A stretch of DNA of 19,588 nucleotides from DATKCA01 sp035544675 (GTDB lineage Bacteria > Acidobacteriota > Thermoanaerobaculia > Gp7-AA8), in contig DATKCA010000138.1 of assembly GCA_035544675.1 (NCBI GenBank), positions 1-19,588 on the forward strand. The letters are read 5' to 3'. The notes under the pieces were generated by a model. That model saw only the letters and a program-made list of their open reading frames with translations, made no database searches and had not been told where the DNA came from. The translations under genes were made by a program, and so were the position numbers. Numbering within the stretch: position 1 is the stretch's first letter; each line of letters begins with the position of its first letter. Positions 7,509-14,930 of the stretch are shown in pieces.

Positions 7509-9194
7509 TCACGGTGCGGAAGCAGCCGCTGCCATCGTCTCCACCGTCACACTGTCGATGAACGCCTCGCCGGTGCCGGCGAGCGCGAGACCGTACTCGA
7601 GGTCGACTGCGTCCTGAGGAATCTCGGATTCGACCACGTACTCACGCCATTGCCTGCCCGTCACCGGCTGTCGCTGCCTGGCGATCAGCGGTTGAGCCGC
7701 TCGGGATCCGCGCGTGACGATGAGATAGACGTACGCAGCATCGCGTCCCGTCTTGCTGGCATACGAGCGGACCCTCACGCGCTTTCCCCGATACGGTGTC
7801 GCATCAATGCGCTGGCCGAGTGGCCATCCACTCGAAAGTACCCGCCGGGGCCGCGGGTGCCGTAAAGACCTGAACACCTTTCGCTGCCGGGCCGGGAGCG
7901 TCATGCGCCTGAAACATCCCCTCGTTGAACGCAAAACCGATCGAGTGCAGGCGCGCGCGATACGTCTCCCGCAGATGCTTACCCATCATTCCATCGACGT
8001 CTGCGACGTGCACGTTGTGCCCCCAGACGACGACCTTCGCGTCATCGCCCTCATGGTCGAGGATCCAGCGGACATTGTCCGCCATGGCGCTGTCACGTAT
8101 TCGCCAGTCACCGTCCGGTTCACGCGACTGGAGATTCTGCCGAAGCACCGCGGCGTGCTGGCGCGCCAGCGCGAAGGCGGCTGCGCCGCTCTTCTTCTCG
8201 TACTCGTGTCTGTTCGCATCGAGCACGCGCACCATGTCATCGACGGTCATCTTCGCAGCGCGGCGGCGCTCGTCGTCGAGCATGTCGTAATCGGGCTCGG
8301 CGAACGGATCGATGAGCAGTGCCAGAACACTCTCGGATCGTTTCGCCAGCACCGGATCGACGTGCTGGAGATAGGAGCGCACTACTTTCGCAGCTCGCGG
8401 GGCGAACTGCATATCGATCCCGTAGAACTTCAGTTTCCTGCGATGAGAAGGATCGGCGTTGTAGCGGCGCATCCACTCGATGAGCTCGAGCACCTCTTCC
8501 GTGTTCCACGTCCAGAAATAGAGCCCTGAAAGAGCTTTCCGGGCGTCGCCCTTGCCGGTTAGAACATACGCGTTCACGTCGAACGCCTCGGGCATCGTCG
8601 CCTCGATCGCAAAGACGTTGAATCCCTTTCGTTCGACGAGGAGCTGAAAGATGCGATGTTTCAGCCGGAAGAACTCGCGCGTGCCGTGAGTCGCTTCGCC
8701 GAGAGCGACGATGCGCGCATCGCCCACGATGCGCGCCAGCGGCTCGAGATCCTCCAGCGCGCTGCCGGTTCGTCCGATCGCAGCGGTATGGCGTGGCGGC
8801 GCATCCCCTCTTCGATCGCTGTGAGCTCTGCCGCGGTGAGCGCCGACGCGATGCGGATCTCGTATTTCCCGGGCTTGACGTCCTTCTCGAGCGAACGGAC
8901 CTCGAACCGGTATGACCCGGCCTCCGATGTGACGAACGCCAGGGGCTCCGGACCATTTGCACCATTCGGACTGTCGACTTCTCCGACCTTCGCTCCGTCG
9001 GGAGCATGCGCCGTCAGGACGAGATCGATCCCGCGCTGCTCGACCACGACGCGCAGCAGTGAGCCTGCAGTGGCGGCAACCGCATACTCGTGAACCTCGC
9101 CAGCGGCGATATCGGCCGCGAGCGGCCGATCACGTTCGAGCGGCGTTGCCGCCGACAACGCGGAAACGAAAAAGAGAGCAAACACCATCGCCAT
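7509..9194 (-). pseudogene. Exported erythromycin-esterase-family protein, broken by frame changes
   Basis: Three frames together make one protein. Frame 1 starts at 9194 (or 9188) after GGGAGG, with signal peptide MAMVFALFFVSALSA and a PPC-like beta domain up to RRHAIPLRSDEP. At about 8757-8770 the frame shifts by one base within a GCGCGC run into LEDLEPLARIVGDARIV and ALGEATHGTREFF, the erythromycin-esterase core, including AIEATMPEAFDV, GLYFWTWNTEEV and VVWGHNVHVAD. This frame stops at 7804, just after AGTFEW (about 7830). A third frame from about 7820 gives QRIDATPYRGKRVRVRSY through IDSVTVETM, the end of a C-terminal carbohydrate-binding-like sandwich. The end of the catalytic domain and the start of the sandwich appear deleted. 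Known family members hydrolyse macrolide lactones, but most such exported homologues have no proven substrate. Sequencing error could explain the first shift, less easily the second. Confidence 0.8.
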
Positions 9195-9233
9195 GGCGCC
9201 TCCCGTCGGGCCGGCTTGTAAGGTAAGGCCGTC

Positions 9234-9260
9234 ATCATACAGGAGGAGAAACTGTGACAA
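9234..9260 (-). promoter_or_regulatory. Candidate promoter of the broken esterase gene
   Basis: On the minus strand TTGTCA (9260-9255) and TATGAT (9239-9234, five of six matches) are 15 bases apart. Transcription would begin near 9227, giving a leader of about 33 bases that contains the GGGAGG site. The same bases overlap the upstream part of the divergent membrane-protein promoter. Confidence 0.45.
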
Positions 9261-9279
9261 TTCGACTTGGGCGCGGTCC

Positions 9280-9285
9280 TACAAT
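9280..9285 (+). promoter_or_regulatory. TACAAT -10 box six bases before a GTG start (leaderless promoter)
   Basis: TACAAT matches the -10 consensus at five of six bases and ends exactly six bases before the GTG at 9292, so transcription should begin at or next to the start codon. GTGACA at 9254-9259 is the best -35 but is 20 bases away. The same layout occurs before the methyltransferase at 13351. Confidence 0.5.
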
Positions 9286-9291
9286 CCTCAC

Positions 9292-9885
9292 GTGACGGCA
9301 GTGGATACGTTACGTGCCCGAAGCCGCCTCAGCGGCGGCGTGGCCGCGGGGCCGGAGCTGGTGCTCGCCGCGTGGTGTCTCGCGGCGATCTTCATCCCCG
9401 ACGTCGGAAGGCGCTTTGCGCCGCGTCTGCTGCTCACGCTGGGCTTGGAGTTCCTGGCGATCCAAGCCTTCGTCTTTCTCGGCGCTCTTGCGCTGATGAG
9501 GCCGAGCCGCCGGTGGAGCAAAGCGCTACGCGTCGTCGCGTTCCTCGCAATCTGCGTTCTCTACTCGCTCTTCGCCGCGAACTGGGGAACTGAGGCCGTC
9601 CTTTCCTTCTGGGTGCTGACGGTGTCGACCTACTTCGGCTTTTTCGTCCACGACGCGCCTCAGGATCGCCGGCGCACCCTGGTCTGCCGCTGGCTGGTCG
9701 TCACTGCGACGTACATCGGCCTCATGCTCGTTTGCTGGGTGTTCTTCGAGGTGTTCGGCGTTCGCGCACCGACGAAGGGCTTCCTCTTCGGATTCGCGTT
9801 TTTCTCCGCGCTGGCGGTCTTCGACCTCACGGGTTTCTATGGGCGGATCGCGACACCGCTCATGTCTTTTCTGCGGTCTCGTTAA
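9292..9885 (+). CDS. Six-helix inner-membrane protein of unknown function
   Basis: A 197-residue protein with about six hydrophobic segments: VLAAWCLAAIFI, LGLEFLAIQAFVFLGALAL, VVAFLAICVLYSLFAANWG, VLSFWVLTVSTYFGFFVHD, YIGLMLVCWVFFEVFGV and FLFGFAFFSALAVF. I do not recognise a family. The GTG at 9292 is chosen because a TACAAT box lies six bases upstream; the longer reading frame back to 9193 is hydrophilic, overlaps the divergent gene and has no ribosome binding site. Its TAA shares bases with the stop of the convergent YCII gene (four-base overlap in GTTAAC). It is divergent from the broken esterase gene, with which it may share control. Function unknown. Confidence 0.75.
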   Translation: MTAVDTLRARSRLSGGVAAGPELVLAAWCLAAIFIPDVGRRFAPRLLLTLGLEFLAIQAFVFLGALALMRPSRRWSKALRVVAFLAICVLYSLFAANWGTEAVLSFWVLTVSTYFGFFVHDAPQDRRRTLVCRWLVVTATYIGLMLVCWVFFEVFGVRAPTKGFLFGFAFFSALAVFDLTGFYGRIATPLMSFLRSR

Positions 9886-10337
9886 CTCTTCGGCTTCTCG
9901 ATCCTCTTGTGCGTGTCGCTCACTACCATCATCGCCGCTGTGCCGTACCAGGGCGTCAGTTCGGGAAGGAACATTCCTGCTTTCACCGCCGGATCGAGGA
10001 CGACGAGCCCCTCGGCCTCTTCGATCGTCGCCACATTGAAGATGTAGAGGCCGCGGTAGCTCCTGTCGTTCTTCCCGAACGGACCGGCCACGACGAGCTT
10101 TCCTTCGTCGGCCAGACGTCCGATGTTCGCGAAATGGCCGGCGAAGATTTCCTTCCGCTCGTCTCCCTTGATCTCGGCGTCCTTCGGTCCCGTCTTGAGG
10201 ATGCACATCACGTAAGTCCGCATCCCACGCTCATCGGCGCCGAGTCTCTTCGCCAGCTCAGCGTCGAAGCGGGATTCCTCGGCCATGATCATCGGGCTGA
10301 GTGCCAGGGCAAGTAGCAACCATCGCATGCGTTTCAT
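9882..10337 (-). CDS. Exported YCII-domain protein
   Basis: A 151-residue protein. MRWLLLALALSPMIMA is a signal peptide. Residues about 40-145 are a YciI-like ferredoxin-fold domain, with YVMCILKTGP, FAGHFANIGRLADEGKLVVA, GPFGKNDRSYRGLYIF and PAVKAGMF. YCII domains form dimers with a conserved His and Asp thought to act in catalysis; the substrate is unknown in most members, and a secreted copy is unusual. GGAG ends one base before the ATG at 10337, so the second ATG at 10328, nine bases downstream of it, may be the real start. It is divergent from the ECF42 sigma gene, and a second YCII-superfamily gene lies on the sigma factor's other side, which points to a shared role. Confidence 0.88.
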   Translation of the reverse strand: MKRMRWLLLALALSPMIMAEESRFDAELAKRLGADERGMRTYVMCILKTGPKDAEIKGDERKEIFAGHFANIGRLADEGKLVVAGPFGKNDRSYRGLYIFNVATIEEAEGLVVLDPAVKAGMFLPELTPWYGTAAMMVVSDTHKRIEKPKS

Positions 10338-10366
10338 CTCCGATCAGTCCATGCCTACGAAGAAGT

Positions 10367-10413
10367 ATTACGCGTCTGGCGGTTTTCCTTTGTCAGGATC
10401 CTGGACTTGTCAG
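10367..10413. promoter_or_regulatory. Divergent control region between exported YCII gene and sigma factor
   Basis: On the minus strand CTGACA (10396-10391) and CGTAAT (10372-10367) are 18 bases apart, a plausible promoter for the YCII gene. TTGTCAG occurs twice in direct orientation (10390-10396 and 10407-10413, 17 bases apart), and CAGGATCCTG (10394-10403) is a perfect palindrome between them. I see no TGTCGA-type ECF42 promoter here for either gene. Confidence 0.3.
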
Positions 10414-10471
10414 ATCTTTCGAGGCGGCCGAGGCGGACCCATGCACTACCATCCGGCAACGTCACCTGACC

Positions 10472-11731
10472 ATGTGCCCCATCGACGAAGTCACTGCAGC
10501 GGTCGAGCGCATCTACCGCGATGACTCGCGCCGCGTGTTCGCCACGCTCGTTCGTCTTCTCGGCGACTTCGATGCCGCCGAGGAGGCCATGCACGAGGCG
10601 TTTGCCGCGGCGATGGCACAGTGGCCGGATGATGGAATCCCGGCAAATCCCTTCGCCTGGCTCGTCTCCACGGGACGCTTTCGCGCCATCGACTCGATCC
10701 GGCGGATGTCGCGCTTCGAGCACTCTCCCGAAATCCTCGGCGCTGCCGTGGCCCCGGCGTGGAACATCGAGGAGATCGACGAGAAGGAGTTCCGCGACGA
10801 TCAGCTGCGCCTGATCTTTACCTGTTGCCATCCAGCGCTTCCGCCCGCGACGCGCGTGGCGATGACGCTCCGCGAGATCTGCGGTCTCACAACCGAGGAG
10901 GTCGCCAGCGCACTGCTCTCGACGCCGCCGGCGATCGCGCAGCGCATCGTCCGCGGAAAGGCGAAGATCCGCGAGGAGCGGATTCCGTATCGCGTCCCGT
11001 CACGCCGAGAGCTGCCCGAGCGCCTCGTCTCCGTGCTCTCCGTTCTCTATCTCGTCTTCAACGAGGGCTACTCCGCCACGGGTGGGAGCGCCGTCATCCG
11101 TCATGAGCTCACAGCGACGGCGATTCATCTGACGCGGACTCTGGCCGGATTTCTCCCCGATCCGGAGGTGATGGGGCTCCTCGCCCTCATGCTTCTCCAT
11201 GACTCCCGCCGCGACGCGCGGACCGATGCGGACGGTGACCTTATCCTGATCGACGACCAGGATCGCTCTCTCTGGGACCGCAGCAGGATCGCGGAGGGGA
11301 CGGCACTGACCCGGCGTGCGCTGGCCGCGCCCGCGGTGGGTCGTTACACCCTTCAGGCGGCGATCGCCGCGCTGCACGCAACCGCGCCGAGCACCGCCGA
11401 GACCGACTGGACGCAGATCGCCCGCTTCTATGATCTGTTGATGCAGGCCGCCCCATCGCCCGTGACCGAGCTCAATCGCGCCGTGGCCGTCGCGATGCGC
11501 GACTCGCCCGAGGCCGGACTCCTCCAGATCGACGCGATCCTGGAGCGTGGTGAGCTGCACGACTACCATCTGGCCTACGCTGCCCGCGCCGATCTCTGCC
11601 GCCGCCTCGGCCGGCTCGATGACGCGAGGGGCTCGTATGAACGAGCGCTCGGCCTCGCGGCGCAGGAGCCGGAGCGGCGCTTTCTCGAGCGCCGTCTGCG
11701 TGAACTGCGAACCACTCAGCCCACCGGTTGA
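10472..11731 (+). CDS. ECF42-type RNA polymerase sigma factor with C-terminal extension
   Basis: A 419-residue ECF sigma factor. The ATG at 10472 gives MCPIDEVTAAVERIYRDDSR, which fits the family N-terminus, though no ribosome binding site is seen. Sigma-2 covers about 14-80 (LVRLLGDFDAAEEAMHEAF, FAWLVSTGRFRAIDSIRR), and sigma-4 about 112-170 (LIFTCCHPALPPATRVAMTL, LTTEEVASALLSTPPAIAQR). Then comes the long extension diagnostic of the ECF42 group, opening VLYLVFNEGYSATGG (191-205) and ending in helical TPR-like repeats (LAYAARADLCRRLGRLDDAR). In ECF42 factors this extension replaces a separate anti-sigma factor and controls activity; none is encoded nearby. The group is known for linkage to DGPF-protein genes, and exactly such a gene follows at 11824 behind a matching promoter. 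Confidence 0.93.
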   Translation: MCPIDEVTAAVERIYRDDSRRVFATLVRLLGDFDAAEEAMHEAFAAAMAQWPDDGIPANPFAWLVSTGRFRAIDSIRRMSRFEHSPEILGAAVAPAWNIEEIDEKEFRDDQLRLIFTCCHPALPPATRVAMTLREICGLTTEEVASALLSTPPAIAQRIVRGKAKIREERIPYRVPSRRELPERLVSVLSVLYLVFNEGYSATGGSAVIRHELTATAIHLTRTLAGFLPDPEVMGLLALMLLHDSRRDARTDADGDLILIDDQDRSLWDRSRIAEGTALTRRALAAPAVGRYTLQAAIAALHATAPSTAETDWTQIARFYDLLMQAAPSPVTELNRAVAVAMRDSPEAGLLQIDAILERGELHDYHLAYAARADLCRRLGRLDDARGSYERALGLAAQEPERRFLERRLRELRTTQPTG

Positions 11732-11750
11732 GAAAATATTCTGGAGCCGA

Positions 11751-11777
11751 TGTCGATCCGGCGCCGGCGCGTTCGAC
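11751..11777 (+). promoter_or_regulatory. ECF42-type promoter in front of the DGPF gene
   Basis: TGTCGA at 11751-11756 and CGAC at 11774-11777 are separated by exactly 17 bases. As I recall the literature, ECF42 factors recognise a TGTCGA -35 and a CGA(C/T)-type -10 element. The pair lies 20 bases after the sigma-factor stop, giving a leader of roughly 40 bases with AGGAGG at 11811-11816. Other TGTCGA words in the window lack a properly spaced -10. Confidence 0.75.
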
Positions 11778-11823
11778 TACAGGGTGAAGGCAGCAGACTG
11801 CCACGAATTGAGGAGGAAAGAAG

Positions 11824-12213
11824 ATGAGATTCATCTGTCTGGGATACGCCGACCCCTCGGTGTTCAGCTCGATGTCGAAGGAAGAGATGGAGTCGGCCAT
11901 GGACGAGTGCTTCGCCTACGACGACGAGCTGCGGCGCGGCGGCCACTTCGCCGGGGGCGAGGCATTGCAGGAAGCGAAGAGCGCCGTGACGCTCCGTTAC
12001 AGCGCGAAAGGCGTTGATGTCACCGACGGCCCCTACGCGGAGACGAAGGAGTACCTCGGCGGAATCCTCATCCTCGAAGCCCGCGATCTGAATCACGCCA
12101 TCGCGCTGATGTCGAAGCATCCGGGCGTCCGCTTCGGCCCGTTCGAGATTCGCCCCGCCGACGAGAGCATCCACGCGCTGGTCGAGCAGCGGAACCAGGC
12201 GATCCGCGCGTAG
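11824..12213 (+). CDS. DGPF/YCII-family protein, probable ECF42 target
   Basis: A 129-residue cytoplasmic protein of the YCII-related DGPF family. It starts MRFICLGYADPSVFS seven bases after an ideal AGGAGG. DGPYAETKEYLGG at 68-80 is the family signature (usually DGPF; here Phe is Tyr). Other landmarks are DDELRRGGHFAGGEAL near 33-48 and a C-terminal helix region (LNHAIALMSKHPGVRFGPFEIRP). The fold is ferredoxin-like; the biochemical activity is not known. It is separated from the sigma factor by 92 bases that hold the ECF42-type promoter, so it is likely the direct output of that sigma factor rather than merely co-transcribed. A hairpin follows 23 bases after the stop. Confidence 0.93.
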   Translation: MRFICLGYADPSVFSSMSKEEMESAMDECFAYDDELRRGGHFAGGEALQEAKSAVTLRYSAKGVDVTDGPYAETKEYLGGILILEARDLNHAIALMSKHPGVRFGPFEIRPADESIHALVEQRNQAIRA

Positions 12214-12236
12214 CAGAATGCATTGAATCAGGGTCA

Positions 12237-12267
12237 GGTCGAACCTCGATTGGTCCGAGGTTCGACC
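12237..12267. terminator. Strong hairpin between convergent genes
   Basis: GGTCGAACCTCG (12237-12248) pairs perfectly with CGAGGTTCGACC (12256-12267) around a seven-base loop. It sits between the stops of the DGPF gene (12213) and the convergent exported-protein gene (12276), so it could serve both transcripts. No T-run follows on either strand, so intrinsic termination is not certain. Confidence 0.6.
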
Positions 12268-12275
12268 GGACCGCG

Positions 12276-13241
12276 CTACTTCATCGCCACCGCGAGCTGC
12301 TTCGCCATCAGCTCGCGAAGCGTCGCCGCGGGGATCGACCCTTCGACCGTGATCGATTCGGACTTGCGGTCGACGTCGAAGCGGCGGAGCACGGACACCA
12401 TCTCCGGCGCCTTGTCCTTGAGGGCGATACGCATTGCGGCGAGCGCCCCGCGGGCCACGTCTTCGAGAAGCTCGAGGGTCTCGGCGTCGTTCGAGAGGCC
12501 GGTCGCGCCCAGGTGCAGCGTGTCGCCGGTGTCGCGGGCCCAGACGGCCACGGTCGAAACCGACTTCAGCGCGGCCTGCAGAGCGGCACCCGGTTGTCCG
12601 TTCCCGGTGTGGATCGTGCCGCCCTTCGCGAGACGCGCGGCGCGGGGTACGTCGACGATCGCCCAGGCCGTCGCGGCACGGTCGACGCGGCCCAGGTCCA
12701 TGGCCAGGGTGCCGCGGCTGACGAAACCGGTGCCGCCCTTCGCGCGCGCTGCCAGAGCGTTCACCACCGCGCGTTCGTTGCCCGCGATCGCGAGCGACGG
12801 CGAGAGGAACGCCACCGCGCCGGGCTCCCCTTCGGACTCGGGGAGAACGATGTAGGAGCCCTTCTTCACGGCGCCGCGCGAGAGGAGGACGGCCGCGAGG
12901 CGCTCCGGCTGGAAGCGCCCTTCCGCGATGACCAGGACGTCAGCCTCGGAGCCAAGGGTCGTGCGCGGCGAAGTGGCGACCACGAGCGCGTCGACGTCCC
13001 GGAGCGGCCGCAGTCCCGCTTCGAGCAGGAACTTCTCCGCCTCTCCGTCCGTGCTCATCTCGTCGATGTGCTGGAACAAGAGCGAGGAGAGAGGGCTGGA
13101 GCGCATGTCGGCGAGCTGAACCATACCAACGGTGACGGCGCCGGCCGGAACGAGGGAGAGTGCGTCGTCCTTCGCCGTGGCGGGCAAGGCCAGCGCCGCG
13201 GCGGCCATGAGAACGATCAGGGTGCGGAAGAGCCGGTTCAT
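12276..13241 (-). CDS. Exported protein of unknown function
   Basis: A 321-residue protein. The ATG at 13241 (MNRLFRTLIVLMAAAALALP) is chosen because AAAGGA lies about nine bases upstream; the longer frame adds 24 residues without export character. A signal peptide ends near ATA-KDD. The mature part is alternating alpha/beta, with VPAGAVTVGMVQLADMRSSP, DVDALVVATSPRTT, ADVLVIAEGRFQPERL, SLAIAGNERAVVNALAARAK and a C-terminal VEGSIPAATLRELMAK. The layout (loss of function tests on residue level are not possible here) resembles predicted periplasmic proteins of unknown role that score a feature per chain; I recognise no catalytic motif and no named family. It converges on the DGPF gene and is divergent from the methyltransferase at 13351. 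Gene real; function unknown. Confidence 0.82.
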   Translation of the reverse strand: MNRLFRTLIVLMAAAALALPATAKDDALSLVPAGAVTVGMVQLADMRSSPLSSLLFQHIDEMSTDGEAEKFLLEAGLRPLRDVDALVVATSPRTTLGSEADVLVIAEGRFQPERLAAVLLSRGAVKKGSYIVLPESEGEPGAVAFLSPSLAIAGNERAVVNALAARAKGGTGFVSRGTLAMDLGRVDRAATAWAIVDVPRAARLAKGGTIHTGNGQPGAALQAALKSVSTVAVWARDTGDTLHLGATGLSNDAETLELLEDVARGALAAMRIALKDKAPEMVSVLRRFDVDRKSESITVEGSIPAATLRELMAKQLAVAMK

Positions 13242-13338
13242 TTCAGAGTCCTTTCGAGTGAACAGAGCGAATGTGCATGCACGCACTTTACAACGCAAAG
13301 TTCTTGCCGACAAGACTCACTCGTGATTCCTGCCACCG

Positions 13339-13344
13339 TACAAT
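13339..13344 (+). promoter_or_regulatory. TACAAT -10 box six bases before the methyltransferase ATG
   Basis: TACAAT ends exactly six bases before the ATG at 13351, the same arrangement as at 9280. No Shine-Dalgarno precedes the ATG and no convincing -35 is visible. A leaderless transcript beginning at or near the A of the ATG is expected. Confidence 0.55.
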
Positions 13345-13350
13345 CTGCCG

Positions 13351-14166
13351 ATGCATCCGAGCAGCCCCCAGGCCAAACAGATGGCCGATGACTCCATGGT
13401 CGCGAACCTGGCCGCTCAGGCGGAGGCCATCTGGCCGCAGGAAGAGGTGATCTTCGCGCGGCATCCGCTGGAGGAAGGGGCCGTGCTCGACGTCGGCTGT
13501 GGTACCGGAGAGATCACCGCGCGGCTGGCCGCGAGGTATCCGCAGGCATCGTTCACCGGCATCGATCTCGAGCAGGCGCACCTGGAACGCGCCGCCGCGC
13601 GCTGCGCCGCTTTCGGATCACGGGTGAGGTTCCAAAGCGGGGACGCACTCGACCTGCCGTTCGATGATGCTTCGTTCGAGCTGGTCGTCTGCCGCCATCT
13701 CCTCCAGGCCGTGCCGGATGCCGCACGCGTTCTGTCCGAGATCCGGCGCGTTCTCCGCCCGGGCGGACGCGCCCATCTGATCGCAGAGGACTACGGGATG
13801 CTGTGGTGTCATCCCACCGAGCTCGGGTCCGATCGCTTCTGGCACCGCTTTCCGCCGCAGTTCGGCGCCGCGGTCGGATGTGACCTCCACATCGGGCGCA
13901 AGACCTTCACGCTTCTCCACGACCTCGGCATGAGCGACATCGCCGTCGACTACGTGGTCGTCGACACTCTACGTGTGGAACGCGACACCTTCGCAAGGAT
14001 CTGGGAGGCCTGGCGCGACGGCTACACCGACGCGATGGCCGAACACACCGATGCCCCTCGGGCGGAGATCGAACAAGGCTGGCAGCAGATGATCCACTGC
14101 GTCCGCGACCCGCGCGGCTATGCGCTCTGGCAGGTTCCGGTGTGGACCGCCCGCAAGCCGGTCTGA
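13351..14166 (+). CDS. Class I SAM-dependent methyltransferase
   Basis: A 271-residue Rossmann-fold methyltransferase. Motif I is VLDVGCGTGE at 45-54, the acidic residue that would bind the SAM ribose is in FTGIDLE (D72), and motif II/III-like strands are SGDALDLPFDDASFELVVCR followed by RVLRPGG. The C-terminal third (from about 150, DYGMLWCHPTELGSDRFWHR) is the substrate cap and is not diagnostic, so the acceptor, probably a small molecule, is unknown. The start is fixed by a TACAAT box six bases upstream. It is transcribed toward the VOC gene 75 bases on, which has its own ribosome binding site. Confidence 0.9.
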   Translation: MHPSSPQAKQMADDSMVANLAAQAEAIWPQEEVIFARHPLEEGAVLDVGCGTGEITARLAARYPQASFTGIDLEQAHLERAAARCAAFGSRVRFQSGDALDLPFDDASFELVVCRHLLQAVPDAARVLSEIRRVLRPGGRAHLIAEDYGMLWCHPTELGSDRFWHRFPPQFGAAVGCDLHIGRKTFTLLHDLGMSDIAVDYVVVDTLRVERDTFARIWEAWRDGYTDAMAEHTDAPRAEIEQGWQQMIHCVRDPRGYALWQVPVWTARKPV

Positions 14167-14178
14167 TCCCCCGGCGGC

Positions 14179-14204
14179 GGCCGGAGCGAAAACACCCTCC
14201 GGTC
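14179..14204 (+). terminator. Possible weak hairpin after the methyltransferase
   Basis: GGCCGGAG (14179-14186) can pair with CTCCGGTC (14197-14204), with one G-T pair and a ten-base loop. It lies 13 bases after the stop. A few T residues follow but no true T-run, so this is a weak terminator candidate. Confidence 0.25.
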
Positions 14205-14241
14205 GTGGTTTGATGTCGCCGCACATCAGCGGAGGAAGAAC

Positions 14242-14700
14242 ATGCCTGTTCATTTCGTGCCCGAGGGTTATCACAGCGTCACTCCCTACCTGGTCATCGA
14301 CGGCGCAGCGCGGGCGATGGATTTCTATCGCCACGTGTTCGGAGCGGTCGAGATCATGCGTATGCCCGGACCGGATGGAAAGATCGGCCACGCGGAGATG
14401 ATGATCGGCGACTCGCACATCATGCTGGCCGACGAACATCCGGAGCAGGGCTTCCGCAGTCCGACGTCGATCGGCGGCACCGGCGTCGGCATCATGATCT
14501 ACGTGCAGAACGCCGATGACTGCTTCGCCGCCGCGGTCGAGCGGGGGGCCAAAGTGATGGAGCCGCCTCAGGACAAGTTCTATGGCGACCGTTCGGCGCA
14601 GGTCGTCGATCCGTTCGGCCACTTCTGGACGATCGCCACCCATGTCGAAGATGTTCCGCCCGACGAGATGGAGCGCAGGGCCAGAGAGTTCGCCGGCTGA
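14242..14700 (+). CDS. PhnB-like VOC/glyoxalase-fold protein
   Basis: A 152-residue vicinal-oxygen-chelate protein of the PhnB-like subgroup. The ATG follows GGAGG at six bases. Two paired modules are visible: HSVTPYLVIDGAARAMDFYR with GKIGHAEMMIGDSHIMLAD, then GVGIMIYVQNADDCFAAAV with DRSAQVVDPFGHFWTIATH. The latter GDRSAQVVDPFGHFW is the subgroup's hallmark. Such proteins bind small ligands or metal; the activity is unproven for most PhnB-like members. PhnB-like and YCII/DGPF proteins are both frequent companions of ECF sigma factors with C-terminal extensions. Membership of the same physiological group as the sigma factor at 10472 is inference, since no TGTCGA promoter is seen here. Confidence 0.9.
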   Translation: MPVHFVPEGYHSVTPYLVIDGAARAMDFYRHVFGAVEIMRMPGPDGKIGHAEMMIGDSHIMLADEHPEQGFRSPTSIGGTGVGIMIYVQNADDCFAAAVERGAKVMEPPQDKFYGDRSAQVVDPFGHFWTIATHVEDVPPDEMERRAREFAG

Positions 14701-14853
14701 ACCGCTCGAAGCGTGTGACCGGGACGAGCTGATCCGAGATCCGGGCCAGGCGTAGGCGGGTATTCTCGCCTGAGCGCCGCCTGTCGATCCCTCGACGTGG
14801 CCCGAGCGCCCGTGGGCGGCCGCGCGTTCGGAGTGGCCGGACAGGCCATTCCT

Positions 14854-14912
14854 TATCGACTACCGATATTCTACTTGACGACAAACGATAACTAGTTTAT
14901 TGATATTCGATA
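14854..14912 (+). promoter_or_regulatory. CGATA repeats with 22-bp period before the DUF2975-HTH operon
   Basis: The 230 bases between the VOC stop and the next start hold an AT-rich segment. CGATA occurs at 14864, 14886 and 14908, exactly 22 bases apart, and the inverted word TATCG at 14854-14858 pairs with the first copy across five bases. AACTAGTT (14890-14897) is a perfect palindrome. TTGACG at 14875-14880 is a -35 candidate with a weak TATTGA at 17-base spacing. The boxes flank the presumed promoter and reach toward the GAGGTG ribosome site, a repressor-like layout. The HTH protein at 15460 is the likely ligand (inference). Confidence 0.45.
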
Positions 14913-14930
14913 ATACAAGAGGTGTCGAAC

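Noticed and set aside
7509..9194. Macrolide resistance gene
   Set aside because: The protein is exported, the gene is broken, and most exported family members have no shown activity on antibiotics; family similarity alone does not support a resistance call.
14782..14796. A second TGTCGA...CGAC pair as an ECF42 promoter
   Set aside because: Only five bases separate the two elements, far too close; TGTCGA at 17471 likewise has no CGAC-type -10 at about 17 bases.
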